A stretch of 32,701 bases of DNA from contig CAYWJW010000013.1 in NCBI GenBank assembly GCA_964458795.1, forward strand, positions 1 to 32,701, written 5' to 3'. The position numbers and the translations under genes are program-made. The DNA comes from JAJTHY01 sp964458795. GTDB taxonomy: Bacteria > Pseudomonadota > Alphaproteobacteria > Rickettsiales > Midichloriaceae. Numbering within the stretch: the first letter of the stretch is position 1; each line of letters begins with the position of its first letter. Below are positions 1 through 8,879 of the stretch, piece by piece. The notes under the pieces were generated by a model. That model was not told where the DNA came from. It made no database searches and saw only the letters and a program-made list of their open reading frames with translations.

Positions 1-273
1 AGACTTAGTGAGTTTTTCTTTAAATCCATCTGCCTCATGTTTGCCGATTGCAACATATGGTGCATTATAAATGTTCTCAAATTGCGAAGAGAAAATATGC
101 TTAATTAAGGGCATAGTTATAAGCCCTGCGCACCTAAGCAAGTTCGCCTTCCCAGAGGTCCAGCTAAAAGATTCATTCATCACCTCAAGTAGATCACCTT
201 CAAGGCCTAGTTTAGTATTTATAAAATTAACGAAATAGTTTAACATACAGTCGGTTCTCTTGTTTTTAGGCAT
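1..273 (-). CDS. Hypothetical protein, C-terminus beyond the window
   Basis: An open frame of 91 codons runs from an ATG at 273-271 to the window edge without a stop. The visible N-terminal part begins MPKNKRTDCMLNYFVNF and carries a central stretch around NLLRCAGLITMPLIKHIF. I do not recognise a family, a signal peptide or a clear membrane segment. An in-frame TAG lies four codons upstream, so this ATG is the only canonical start. The gene is divergent from petC with about 125 bp between them. Coding status rests on the uninterrupted frame and plausible composition only. Confidence 0.5.
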   Translation of the reverse strand, partial: MPKNKRTDCMLNYFVNFINTKLGLEGDLLEVMNESFSWTSGKANLLRCAGLITMPLIKHIFSSQFENIYNAPYVAIGKHEADGFKEKLTKS

Positions 274-398
274 TATACCATACTAGACTCAATCAATGGA
301 AGTACTAATGCAAAATTCTTTATAGAGCACCAATTGATTGACAAAATCGGCATAATAAACTACCTATTAGTCTAACTGATAAAAGAATATAAGTACTG

Positions 399-1163
399 AT
401 GCACCTTTTGCTAGCCCTGTTTTTTGTTATCTTTGCACCTGCTTCCATGGCGGATGATAGTTTGGAGCCCAAACAGCCTAAACAGGTAGATTGGCAGTTT
501 GATGGGCCGTTTGGTACATTTGACCGCGAATCTATCCAGCGTGGGTTTAAAGTTTATAAAGAGGTATGTTCTGCTTGTCATTCACTTAAGAGGGTTGCAT
601 TTAGAAGCTTGGCAGAAATTGGGTTTAGTGAGGAAGAGATCAAGTCGTTAGCTGCTTCATATTCAGTTAAGGATGGTCCGAATGATGAGGGTGAGATGTT
701 TGAACGTCCCGGTCGCCCCTCGGATTATATAGTAGGGCCATACGCCAATGATAACGCAGCAAGAGCTGCGAATAATGGAGCATTACCACCTGATTTATCA
801 CTAATTATAAAAGCTCGCAAACATGGAGCAGATTATGTGTATTCGTTGCTTACTGGGTACGAAACCCCGCCCCCTGGTGTTCAGTTAGGAGAAAACATGT
901 ATTATAACCCTTACTTTTCAGCTGGAGGGTCACAACTGGCTATGACGCCTCCGCTAACGCAAGCTGGACAAGTTGCATACATAGATGGAGTTACTCCAAG
1001 CATAGACCAAATGGCTAGAGACGTTGTAAACTTTTTGCAGTGGGCTGCTGAACCAGAGATGGAGGAACGCAAGTCTCTAGGGGTTAAAGTTATTATCTTT
1101 ATGTTGGTTTTTACCGGTCTGTTCTATTTAGCATATAAACGCATATGGCGAAATGTGAAGTAA
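399..1163 (+). CDS. petC: Cytochrome c1 of the bc1 complex
   Basis: Haem-c subunit of respiratory complex III; it passes electrons from the Rieske protein to cytochrome c on the periplasmic side. The 254 residues begin with a short signal peptide that probably ends at ASMA near residue 18. The covalent haem motif CSACH is at 57-61. The conserved LAMTPPL, with the probable axial Met182, is present. A single C-terminal anchor lies at about 226-246 and is followed by basic residues, the normal cytochrome c1 topology. The ATG at 399 is the first start after an in-frame TAA at 390. Oddly, the Rieske and cytochrome b genes (petA, petB), usually directly upstream, are absent: the neighbour is an unrelated minus-strand gene. 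The next gene starts 6 bp downstream, suggesting co-transcription. Confidence 0.95.
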   Translation: MHLLLALFFVIFAPASMADDSLEPKQPKQVDWQFDGPFGTFDRESIQRGFKVYKEVCSACHSLKRVAFRSLAEIGFSEEEIKSLAASYSVKDGPNDEGEMFERPGRPSDYIVGPYANDNAARAANNGALPPDLSLIIKARKHGADYVYSLLTGYETPPPGVQLGENMYYNPYFSAGGSQLAMTPPLTQAGQVAYIDGVTPSIDQMARDVVNFLQWAAEPEMEERKSLGVKVIIFMLVFTGLFYLAYKRIWRNVK

Positions 1164-1169
1164 TCAAAT

Positions 1170-4100
1170 ATGAAAGAGATGGAAAAAGTTGGAACAATCG
1201 CAGGCCTGTTAACCACTATCAGGTTTTTACCACTATTTATTTGCCAGTTTTTGGGTGCTTTTAATGATAGTCTCATACGTATGGCTATGATGACGTTAGT
1301 CACATACTATTCTTCGGACTTATCAGATGTGTGGCGTTCAGTGGTAATAACCCTTGCACTTGGGCTATTTATGCTGCCATTTATGCTATTTTCAGTTTTA
1401 AGTGGGCAATTAGCGGATAAGTTTGATAAGAGTAAACTGATAAGGTGGATAAAAATCACATCGATTTTTGCTACTCTCGTTGGAATTTTGGGATTCTATC
1501 TACACAGTTATACCATATTATTACTCGCATTGTTTCTATTTGGTATTGAAGCTGCGCTCTTTGGGCCTTCTAAATACAGTATTCTGCCAGATCATATCGA
1601 AAAGCATGAACTAATCGCCGCAAACGGTTTGATTGAGGCTGGAACTTTCATGGCTATCCTACTTGGAATGATACTGGGTGGGGTAATTATTTCAAGTAGC
1701 GGGGGTAAAGTTGACGCTACTGCATTTTTCTTAATAGCGGTATCGGTAGGTGGTTTAATAGCTAGTTTGTTTATTCCTAACACTGATCCAGCTGCTGAAA
1801 AGTTAAGGTTAAATTTCAATCTATTTACAGATATTAAGGATGCTGTAGAATATGCTAGAAAAGACCATGACATATTTTTAGCCATCTTAGGAATATCTTG
1901 GTTTTGGTTGATTGGAGGCATTATGATGTCACAACTGCCAAACTTTACCAAAGATAACTTATTCAGCGATTATTCAGTATTTACGTTATTACTTACCATG
2001 TTCTCTTTAGGTACTGGAGTAGGGTCTATAGCATGTAATCACTTGCTTAAGGGGCGTATAGACACACAGTATGTCCCAATTTCAATGCTTCTTATGACCT
2101 TATTCATGTTCACCTTCTGGTACTCAAGCACATTTTTTACTGAGAAAGAGAGCTTGCTTGGTATACATTACTTTCTATCGACTTTACATGGACTGGCAGT
2201 TGCAGGTTCGGTGCTGATGTTAGCATTTTTTGGTGGGATATACATAGTGCCGCTTTACGCGCTGCTACAAGTAATGTCTAAACGCTCGCATCGTGCACGT
2301 ATTATTGCGATTAATAATCTTATGAATGCCGTATTTATGGTTGGAGCAAGTGTAATTTCAATTATACTTCTTGCCATAGGTGTGACGGTATCAAAAGTAA
2401 TTTTGATACTTGCCATAACCAACTTTCTTACAACGGTTTATATAGCCAGAATTCTTCCAGATCAAATACTCAAGAGTATTGCTCAGACAATATTTCGTTT
2501 GATCTATCGTGTAGAAGTTATTGGAATTGAGAACTTTTATAAAGCGGGGGATAAAGTTTTGATTATTGCTAATCACGCTTCATTTTTGGACCCCCCACTG
2601 CTTGGTGCTTTTTTGCCGAAAAGGCTTGTATTTGCAATCGATACTTTTCAAGCCAAGTCGTGGTGGATCAAACCTTTTTTAAGCTACTTTAGAGCTTTTC
2701 CCATAGATCCTACCAATCCTATGGCAACCAAGACATTAATCGAGAGACTCAGGAATAACGAACCGGTAGTAATCTTCCCGGAAGGGCGCATTACAGTTAC
2801 CGGATCCTTGATGAAAATTTACGAAGGTCCTGGGTTAGTAGCAGATAAGGCAGGGGCAAAATTGCTACCTATAAGGATTGATGGTGTTCAGTACAGTACT
2901 TTCTCAAGGCTAAAGGGGAAAGTTAAGCTTAGATTATTCCCAAAGATTACTATAACCATTATGGAGCCAAAAAAGCTTGATATCCCGAGTAATATATTAG
3001 GGCGTCAGCGTAGGTTAATAATTGGTAAGCAACTTTATGATATAATGTCCAATATGATGTTTGAAGGTAGTGAGCATGAAAGCACACTATATGAAGCAAT
3101 GCTAGATGCTAAAAGGCAATTTGGATCAAACTACACAATCTTGGAAGATGCCGATCATAATAAGTTAAGCTATCAACGTTTGACCATGGGAAGCATAGCA
3201 CTGGGCTCTAAAATAGCAGCGATTGCAAATTCCAAAGAGAATGTAGGAGTGTTCTTGCCAAATGTGGTCGGTGGTGCTTTGACATTTTTTGCTATCCAAG
3301 CTTATGGCAGGGTTCCAGCCATGTTAAACTACTCTACCGGAATTAGGAACATTATAGCTTGCTGTAGAAGTGCTCAGGTGACGCATATTTTAACGGCACA
3401 TAAATTTATTGAGAAGGCTGGCTTCCAAAACATAATTACTGCTCTTGAGGCTGAGGGGATCAACATCCATTACCTTGAAGATATAAGAAACTCTATAAGT
3501 GTTTTTGATAAACTTCTAGCCACGGTTCTTGCATATTTTCCTAGGTGGTATTATGAATTTATCAATAAAAACCATCCTATTGATTCTAATGATCCGGCTG
3601 TGGTGCTATTTACTTCAGGATCTGAAGGAACTCCAAAAGGTGTGGTGTTATCACATTCTAACATACAGTCCAATATTAAGCAGATAGCTAGCTTCGTTGA
3701 CGTAGCACAGCATGACAGTATATTCAACGCATTACCAATATTTCACTCTTTTGGGCTAACAGGTGGGTTGTTAATGCCTGTTATAAGTGGAGTTAAAAGT
3801 TTCCTTTATCCTTCACCCTTGCATTATCGCATTATCCCAGAAATGGTTTATGGAACTAGCTCTACAATAATGTTCGGTACTGATACTTTCTTAAGCGGCT
3901 ATGTAAAATATGCACATCCATATGATTTCTTCAGTGTTAGATATATATTTGCAGGTGCGGAGAAGTTAAGAGAAGAGACTAGAAAAGCATATATGGATAA
4001 ATTTGGCATCCGTATTTTCGAGGCGTATGGTGTAACCGAAACATCTCCAGGTGTGGCACTTAACACGCCAATGCATTACAAGGCTGGTAGTGTAGGTAGA

Positions 4101-4682
4101 ATTTTGCCAGGCATGAAATACTATCTTGAACCAGTTGAAGGCATTGAGAAAGGCGGACGGCTTATTCTGGCTGGTCCTAATGTGATGGTTGGGTATCTAA
4201 AAGTCGATAAACCAGGTGTGATGCAACGCCCGGAATATGAGATTGAAGGCAAAGTGAAAAAAGGGTGGCATGATACTGGGGATATAGTTGATATTGATGA
4301 AGATGGTTATATAACAATTTTAGGGCGTGTTAAGCGCTTTGCAAAACTTGCAGGTGAAATGATCTCTCTTGCAGTGGTTGAGGAATTCGTGGACAAGCTA
4401 TACCCGGATTACAAGTCAGCAGTGATCTCATTGCCCGACGAGAAGAAAGGGGAGGTTATTGCTTTATTTACTGAGTGTAAAAGTGCAGACCGCGAAAGCA
4501 TTCACCATTACTTTAAAGCGCAAGGCCTTTCAGAGCTGTGTGTTCCAAGAATAGTTAAGGTGGTGCAAGGGTTACCCATACTTGCCACCGGTAAAATTGA
4601 TTATGTTGCATTAAAAGAAATGGCTGCAAGCCTGATGAGTGAAGTAAGAGATGAGGAAGAAGTGGGAGAAGTCACAGAGTAA
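1170..4682 (+). CDS. aas: LplT-like MFS / PlsC acyltransferase / acyl-ACP synthetase fusion (Aas type)
   Basis: A 1170-residue three-part protein. Residues about 15-430 are a major facilitator transporter resembling LplT, the lysophospholipid flippase, with about twelve hydrophobic segments. Residues about 445-610 are a PlsC-type acyltransferase: the HX4D catalytic motif is NHASFLD (468-474) and the substrate motif FPEGR is at 536-540. Residues about 640-1155 are an AMP-forming acyl-ACP/CoA ligase with the phosphate loop LFTSGSEGTPKG (813-824), AYGVTETSP near 952, GWHDTGD near 1032 and the catalytic lysine in ATGKID (K1142). In E. coli LplT and Aas are separate proteins that take up 2-acyl-lysophospholipid and reacylate it. 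The fusion should couple both steps at the inner membrane. It starts 6 bp after petC; an ATG at 1179 is an alternative start. Confidence 0.92.
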   Translation: MKEMEKVGTIAGLLTTIRFLPLFICQFLGAFNDSLIRMAMMTLVTYYSSDLSDVWRSVVITLALGLFMLPFMLFSVLSGQLADKFDKSKLIRWIKITSIFATLVGILGFYLHSYTILLLALFLFGIEAALFGPSKYSILPDHIEKHELIAANGLIEAGTFMAILLGMILGGVIISSSGGKVDATAFFLIAVSVGGLIASLFIPNTDPAAEKLRLNFNLFTDIKDAVEYARKDHDIFLAILGISWFWLIGGIMMSQLPNFTKDNLFSDYSVFTLLLTMFSLGTGVGSIACNHLLKGRIDTQYVPISMLLMTLFMFTFWYSSTFFTEKESLLGIHYFLSTLHGLAVAGSVLMLAFFGGIYIVPLYALLQVMSKRSHRARIIAINNLMNAVFMVGASVISIILLAIGVTVSKVILILAITNFLTTVYIARILPDQILKSIAQTIFRLIYRVEVIGIENFYKAGDKVLIIANHASFLDPPLLGAFLPKRLVFAIDTFQAKSWWIKPFLSYFRAFPIDPTNPMATKTLIERLRNNEPVVIFPEGRITVTGSLMKIYEGPGLVADKAGAKLLPIRIDGVQYSTFSRLKGKVKLRLFPKITITIMEPKKLDIPSNILGRQRRLIIGKQLYDIMSNMMFEGSEHESTLYEAMLDAKRQFGSNYTILEDADHNKLSYQRLTMGSIALGSKIAAIANSKENVGVFLPNVVGGALTFFAIQAYGRVPAMLNYSTGIRNIIACCRSAQVTHILTAHKFIEKAGFQNIITALEAEGINIHYLEDIRNSISVFDKLLATVLAYFPRWYYEFINKNHPIDSNDPAVVLFTSGSEGTPKGVVLSHSNIQSNIKQIASFVDVAQHDSIFNALPIFHSFGLTGGLLMPVISGVKSFLYPSPLHYRIIPEMVYGTSSTIMFGTDTFLSGYVKYAHPYDFFSVRYIFAGAEKLREETRKAYMDKFGIRIFEAYGVTETSPGVALNTPMHYKAGSVGRILPGMKYYLEPVEGIEKGGRLILAGPNVMVGYLKVDKPGVMQRPEYEIEGKVKKGWHDTGDIVDIDEDGYITILGRVKRFAKLAGEMISLAVVEEFVDKLYPDYKSAVISLPDEKKGEVIALFTECKSADRESIHHYFKAQGLSELCVPRIVKVVQGLPILATGKIDYVALKEMAASLMSEVRDEEEVGEVTE

Positions 4683-4708
4683 TCCCAAAAAAGGAATATT
4701 AGATGTGG

Positions 4709-4723
4709 ATTAGCGAGGCTAAT
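4709..4723 (+). other. Small perfect hairpin after the aas stop codon
   Basis: ATTAGC and GCTAAT form a 6-bp perfect stem around a GAG loop, 26 bp after the aas stop. No T-run follows, so a Rho-independent terminator is not demonstrated. It may be a 3'-end stabilising hairpin or chance. Confidence 0.25.
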
Positions 4724-4863
4724 GTATCACCCTTGTTAAAACTTTCAGTAAATTTGAGAGTTTAGTAATACTGAACAGGAAAAAGCAGTAACTATCCAAG
4801 CATTCAAGTATTCTGCAGACCTGATATTATTGCAAGGCTAGGAAATATAAGCCTGCAAGGTGC

Positions 4864-4897
4864 TCAATTATTTTTTGCTCAGGGACTTCCATAGCCA
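4864..4897 (-). repeat. Partial copy of a dispersed intergenic repeat
   Basis: Read on the minus strand, this stretch contains GGCTATGGAAGTCCCT followed by GAGCAAAAAATAATTG. It matches the right half of the longer intergenic copies at 13378-13453 and 24764-24838, which share the GGTWATGGAAGYCC core followed by an A/T-rich AAAATATTTT-like tail. The left half is not recognisable here. Confidence 0.45.
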
Positions 4898-4944
4898 ATA
4901 TGTGTCAGCTATAATATCAAATATAATTTATTAAGTGGTATGTT

Positions 4945-5403
4945 ATGACTTTTAAGAAAAGTTCTGAGCTAAGAGTGATAGAGGCTTCAACTTCTACCGA
5001 ATGGGATGCAGTTAAGAATTTTCGTAATAAATATTTCTTCAATACTAATAACATGGATGACCCCTATACTTGGACTTTTAATCACCCTGAACATAAACAT
5101 TTTATCTTGTATAAGGGTGCAGAAATTATTGGTTATGCGCATATTCAGCTTTGGCCGGATGCAAGAGCTGCAATGCGTATTATTGTGATTGACGAAACAG
5201 AAAGAAATAAAAAGTTTGGTAGGCAATTTTTAACACTCTGCGAACAGTGGTTGAAAGATCAAGATTATAAGTACATGCATGCGGAGTCTTCTCCAACAGC
5301 TTTGGCATTTTATAAAAATAATGATTATATAGAAATGCCATTTAATGACCCTGATGGTTATGAAAGTAGTGCTGAAGATATAGAAGTGGGTAAGCTATTA
5401 TGA
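4945..5403 (+). CDS. GNAT-family N-acetyltransferase
   Basis: A 152-residue protein with the GNAT layout. An N-terminal helix follows the EASTSTEWDAVKNFRNK region. A central strand pair reads IIGYAHIQLWPD. The acetyl-CoA-binding motif A region is RIIVIDETERNKKFGRQFL (about 78-96), although the usual Q/RxxGxG/A loop is degenerate (RNKKFGRQ). The C-terminal ESSPTALAFYKNNDYIE is the usual motif B with Tyr. The substrate cannot be told. It opens a run of four small plus-strand genes and is followed 75 bp later by a second GNAT gene that is not a close copy. Confidence 0.85.
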   Translation: MTFKKSSELRVIEASTSTEWDAVKNFRNKYFFNTNNMDDPYTWTFNHPEHKHFILYKGAEIIGYAHIQLWPDARAAMRIIVIDETERNKKFGRQFLTLCEQWLKDQDYKYMHAESSPTALAFYKNNDYIEMPFNDPDGYESSAEDIEVGKLL

Positions 5404-5478
5404 GCACAATATAAGATATATCAATGTGAGCATTTAGAGCATAAGATATCTCAGTAATCTTCATGTGAGGAAAGCAGT

Positions 5479-5952
5479 ATGAATCAAAAAATAACTTATA
5501 GAAAAGCAACTGTCCATGACATAGAGGCCATTGTAACCTTGCTTTTAGAGGATGAACTTGGCAAAACGAGGGAGAGTGCTAGTGCGGAGCTAGATCCACG
5601 CTATATAAAGGCTTTTGCTAATATTGACTCTGATGGTAATCAGTACCTAATGGTTGCCGAAATTGGGCAAGAAATAGTTGGAACTTGTCATCTTACCATA
5701 ATGCCATCCATGACTTTTACGGGGCGAACCCGCATGCAAATTGAGGCTGTACGTGTTAGCGAAACGTATAGGGGGAAAGGAATCGGTGAGTATATGATGA
5801 AGGCTGCGTTTGATTATGCAAAGTCTCGAGAGGCATCTATAATACAGCTTACAACAAACAAAAAACGTCTGCGTGCTAAACAGTTCTATGAAAATCTTGG
5901 GTTTGAGCCTAGCCATGAGGGAATGAAAATGTATTTGGAGGAAGCAGTATAG
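5479..5952 (+). CDS. GNAT-family N-acetyltransferase
   Basis: A 157-residue acetyltransferase. It begins ITYRKATVHDIEAIVTLL, the usual first strand and helix of the fold, and has a well-preserved acetyl-CoA loop RGKGIG inside IEAVRVSETYRGKGIGEYM (about 92-110). It ends with the conserved LRAKQFYENLGF motif. It resembles small ribosomal- or antibiotic-type GNAT enzymes, but the acceptor cannot be inferred. A Shine-Dalgarno-like GAGGAAAG lies upstream. It ends in TAG immediately followed by TAA, and the next gene starts 8 bp later, so the two are probably translated from one message. Confidence 0.9.
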   Translation: MNQKITYRKATVHDIEAIVTLLLEDELGKTRESASAELDPRYIKAFANIDSDGNQYLMVAEIGQEIVGTCHLTIMPSMTFTGRTRMQIEAVRVSETYRGKGIGEYMMKAAFDYAKSREASIIQLTTNKKRLRAKQFYENLGFEPSHEGMKMYLEEAV

Positions 5953-5960
5953 TAAGTTCT

Positions 5961-6695
5961 ATGACTCAATCGCAACCTATGCAATTTACCCCTGTTTGGC
6001 CTCACGGAGATATACGTGAAATTTTCAAGGATGTCTTTTTCCTAACAGGAACTAATAAGATACATCATGATGGCGCTGATATTCAAACAAGCCGCAATAT
6101 GATCATCATACGCAATGGTTCTGAGCTAACATTGATTAACACTGTTAGATTAAGTGAAGAAGGGCTTAAGAAGCTGGATCGCCTAGGAAAGGTTACCAAT
6201 ATTGTCAGAATTGGGGCTTTTCATGGTCGAGATGACGCTTTCTATAAGAGCCAATATCCAGATGCACAGCTTTGGACCTTAAAGGGAATGACCTATGATA
6301 ATGGCTTAAAGTCCGACCGGGATTTAATACCAGAGGGTGCTATGCTTTTTCCCAATAGTTCCCTTTTTGTTTTCGAAACATCAGCGCTACCAGAGGGTAT
6401 ATTGCATATTGAACAGGATGGAGGAATATTGATTTCTTGCGATAGCATTCAAAATATAACCTCGATAGATGAATTTTACAACCTTGCCACAGCTGAATCT
6501 TTTAAAAATCAAGGTCTTATTAAGCCGGCAAATATTTCTCCTATCTGGCTTGGCGCGACTCATACAAATGCGACTGATTTTTATAGGCTACTCAAGACGA
6601 AGACTTTTCGCCATCTCCTTACAGCACATGGCGAGCCTCTGATGAATACTGCATTTGAGCAAGTCACCGCAACATATGCGCGCACTTTCCCATAA
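5961..6695 (+). CDS. Metallo-beta-lactamase-fold protein, DUF4336-like
   Basis: A 244-residue protein whose strands and the segments SELTLINTVRLSEEG, GKVTNIVRIGAFHGRDD and GGILISCDSIQN suggest a metallo-beta-lactamase fold of the DUF4336-like group. The classical HxHxDH metal motif is replaced by FHGRDD near residue 90, so a hydrolase activity of the usual kind is uncertain. A late SCDSIQN and TAHGEP would correspond to the later metal-ligand positions. No signal peptide is seen. MTQSQPMQF offers two starts six codons apart; the first sits 8 bp after the preceding gene. Function is unknown. Confidence 0.7.
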   Translation: MTQSQPMQFTPVWPHGDIREIFKDVFFLTGTNKIHHDGADIQTSRNMIIIRNGSELTLINTVRLSEEGLKKLDRLGKVTNIVRIGAFHGRDDAFYKSQYPDAQLWTLKGMTYDNGLKSDRDLIPEGAMLFPNSSLFVFETSALPEGILHIEQDGGILISCDSIQNITSIDEFYNLATAESFKNQGLIKPANISPIWLGATHTNATDFYRLLKTKTFRHLLTAHGEPLMNTAFEQVTATYARTFP

Positions 6696-6746
6696 GCATA
6701 TATAACACAGCCTTAGGAAGCGGAATTCATTAAGACTATAGACGAG

Positions 6747-7226
6747 TTGCCATGGATTGTTGAACTGAAGCGTAGGGTTCAGCATTATGGGTATAAATAC
6801 GATTACAAAAGCCGTACCATAGATCAGGCGGATTACCTTGGCTCTATACCAAACTGGTTGAGTAACATATGCAACAGTCTCATGACTCCAGGAATTTTTG
6901 ATAGCTATCCAGACCAAGTCATTGTTAATGAATATCTACCAGGGCAAGGCATTAGCGGCCACATTGATTGTGTCCCCTGCTTTGATAGCGCTATTTGTTC
7001 GTTAAACTTGGGTTCTAGCTGCATAATGGACTTTACTAGAGAGCAGCTCAAGCAATCCATATTACTCAGGCCAAGAAGCTTGTTAATACTAAAAGGCGAC
7101 TCTAGATATCTATGGAAGCATGGTATTGCTCCGAGGAAAACGGATAAATTTCAATCTATTCAGATGCCGCAAGAACGAAGGGTATCTCTTACCTTTCGTA
7201 ATGTTAAAATGCCTTCTTCATTATGA
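6747..7226 (+). CDS. alkB: AlkB-family 2-oxoglutarate/Fe(II) dioxygenase, 5' end disturbed
   Basis: Oxidative demethylase family that repairs alkylated nucleic acid bases or modifies RNA. The characteristic LKRRVQHYGYKYDYKSR is at 7-23. Iron ligands are H72 and D74 in GHIDC and H125 in WKHGI; the 2-oxoglutarate arginines are R145 and R151 in RRVSLTFR. All catalytic residues are therefore present. The start is a problem. The listed TTG at 6747 has no good ribosome site, yet recognisable family sequence (EAEFIKTIDELPW) lies in frame upstream of it, back to a TAG at 6714. An ATT at 6729 with AGGAAG about 8 bp upstream could be a rare start. Alternatively the gene has lost its true N-terminus and is decaying. 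Confidence 0.82.
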   Translation: MPWIVELKRRVQHYGYKYDYKSRTIDQADYLGSIPNWLSNICNSLMTPGIFDSYPDQVIVNEYLPGQGISGHIDCVPCFDSAICSLNLGSSCIMDFTREQLKQSILLRPRSLLILKGDSRYLWKHGIAPRKTDKFQSIQMPQERRVSLTFRNVKMPSSL

Positions 7227-7282
7227 GATAGCTTGATATTTCTCAGGATTCATCACGCCGAAGCCCTATGGGCGAAGACGGA

Positions 7283-7357
7283 TGGCTGGGGTGGCAGGAT
7301 TCGAACCTGCGAATGACGACACCAAAAACCGTTGCCTTACCACTTGGCGACACCCCA
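7283..7357 (-). tRNA. tRNA-Gln (anticodon TTG)
   Basis: On the minus strand the sequence runs TGGGGTGTCGCCAAGTGGTA, then the TTTTGGT anticodon loop with TTG at its centre, then GGTTCGAATCC in the T arm, ending in an encoded CCA (7285-7283). The acceptor stem TGGGGTG pairs with the 3' CACCCCA. The anticodon stem ACGGT/GTCGT includes two G-T pairs. Total length is 75 nt, normal for glutamine tRNA. Confidence 0.96.
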
Positions 7358-7378
7358 GTATAGGAAAAATGTGCCTTG

Positions 7379-7406
7379 AATATACCGTTTTTCTGGGATT
7401 TTGCAA
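7379..7406 (-). promoter_or_regulatory. Sigma-70-type promoter of tRNA-Gln
   Basis: On the minus strand TTGCAA (7406-7401) and TATATT (7384-7379) are separated by 16 bp. The predicted start point, near 7372, lies about 15 nt upstream of the mature tRNA 5' end. Confidence 0.6.
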
Positions 7407-7431
7407 GCAGAAAAGAAAATATAAACCTATC

Positions 7432-8877
7432 TCATACTTCTTTAAAGGCCTTGAAAAAGCTATCCCTAATAGGTGATATCAGATATTCAAGGAATGTTCT
7501 GGTACCTTTTACAATGAACACAGTTACCGGCATGCCAGGGTGGAGTTTAATTGTAGCATTCAGGCGATTAATTTGTGTATCATTGATAGTAATTCTAGCT
7601 ATATAATATGACTGGCCAGTCTGTTGCTCAGTGAATTTGTCTGCAGATACGTAAATTACTGTTCCCTCGATACGCGGTACTAAACGGCTTTTATAAGCTC
7701 CTAATTGAATTTTAGCAAGTAATCCTGGGTAGATGCTATCAATATCTTGTGGCTTAATCTTAGCCTCAATAATCATTTGTTCATTTTGCGGTACTATGTC
7801 GAGAATTTTATGTCCTGGAGCTATAACACCACCAACCGTATGATACTGCAAATCAGTTACAATACCCGCAGATGGGGCTCTAATATCTGTACGAGCTACC
7901 ACATCTTTTATTGCATTATACTTCTCTGTAAGATCAAGGATAAGGCTGTGATTATCTCTCAATTCTTTGGACAGCTCCTTTTGATACTCATTCTCGATAT
8001 TTAACATTTTTAGTTTATTTTCAGCTATGCTTTCTCTTGAAGCAGCAATCCTAGATTTTGTTTCTGCAAGGCCTGCTGTAAGCTCGTCTATATGACGTTT
8101 TAGTTCCAATAGCTTAGGGCGTAAGGCCAAACCTTTAGCAAATAAATCTTCTGTATTCTTTAGTTCTTCATGAACTAATTTGGTTTGGGACTCGTATGAA
8201 GCTTTGCGAGCTTCAAGTCCTATTATCTCCTCTTGATTCTGAGCAATACGCTCTGTAATAATAGCGTGATTGGCTTTTAACTCATCTCGCCTATATCTAA
8301 ATAAATTCTCTTGTGTTCTAAGAATTTCTTTAATTTCAGGATCGGAGAAATCGAATGCCTTTTCGTTCCAAATAATTTGTTCAGCACCATCTCGTTCCGC
8401 AAGCAAGCGAGCTTGCATCGCGTTCGCAAAGTTAAGCTGAGTCGCCATTATTTGCATCTGGGCTTTGGCATTAGAGTCATTCAATTTAATAAGGATAGAA
8501 CCTTTATTCACGACCTGCCCATCTTGTACAAAAATTTTCTCGATGATGCCGCCTTCTAAATGTTGAATAGTTTTATGGTGCCCAGATACTGTAACGACTC
8601 CTTCAGCTAATGCTGCGCTGTCAAGAGGTGCGGTTCCCCCCCATATAACAAACACGCCGATTCCAATTCCTATTACAGCAAATCCAAGTTTAATTGGGCC
8701 AGAAATAGTCAGCCGCAAGTCCTTTTCCACTTTTTGAGAAAAACCAGTATCATCCATGCTTTTAGTAGTCATGTATTTATGGAGTGCCTTTAAATATTCA
8801 ACTTCATTCAGCCATCTAGCCCACACCCTAATTTTGAAGGTGATTTTATGTAGCAAATCTGTAAATTTTGTTTTCAT
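7432..8877 (-). CDS. Type I secretion periplasmic adaptor, HlyD family
   Basis: A 481-residue membrane-fusion protein that links an inner-membrane ABC exporter to a TolC-like outer-membrane channel. A cytoplasmic N-terminus of about 60 residues is followed by one membrane segment (about 61-80, KLGFAVIGIGIGVFVIWGG). The barrel-sandwich half HLEGGIIEKIFVQDGQVV is at 106-123. A long coiled-coil arm covers about 140-320, and the second half-motif DIRAPSAGIVTDLQ and a C-terminal beta domain follow. The C-terminus with LHPGMPVTVFIVKGTRT is typical of the PrtE/HlyD type I secretion group. It lies 2 bp downstream of the ABC exporter gene, so the pair is translationally coupled. No TolC gene and no RTX-like substrate is in the window. 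Confidence 0.94.
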   Translation of the reverse strand: MKTKFTDLLHKITFKIRVWARWLNEVEYLKALHKYMTTKSMDDTGFSQKVEKDLRLTISGPIKLGFAVIGIGIGVFVIWGGTAPLDSAALAEGVVTVSGHHKTIQHLEGGIIEKIFVQDGQVVNKGSILIKLNDSNAKAQMQIMATQLNFANAMQARLLAERDGAEQIIWNEKAFDFSDPEIKEILRTQENLFRYRRDELKANHAIITERIAQNQEEIIGLEARKASYESQTKLVHEELKNTEDLFAKGLALRPKLLELKRHIDELTAGLAETKSRIAASRESIAENKLKMLNIENEYQKELSKELRDNHSLILDLTEKYNAIKDVVARTDIRAPSAGIVTDLQYHTVGGVIAPGHKILDIVPQNEQMIIEAKIKPQDIDSIYPGLLAKIQLGAYKSRLVPRIEGTVIYVSADKFTEQQTGQSYYIARITINDTQINRLNATIKLHPGMPVTVFIVKGTRTFLEYLISPIRDSFFKAFKEV

Positions 8878-8879
8878 TG

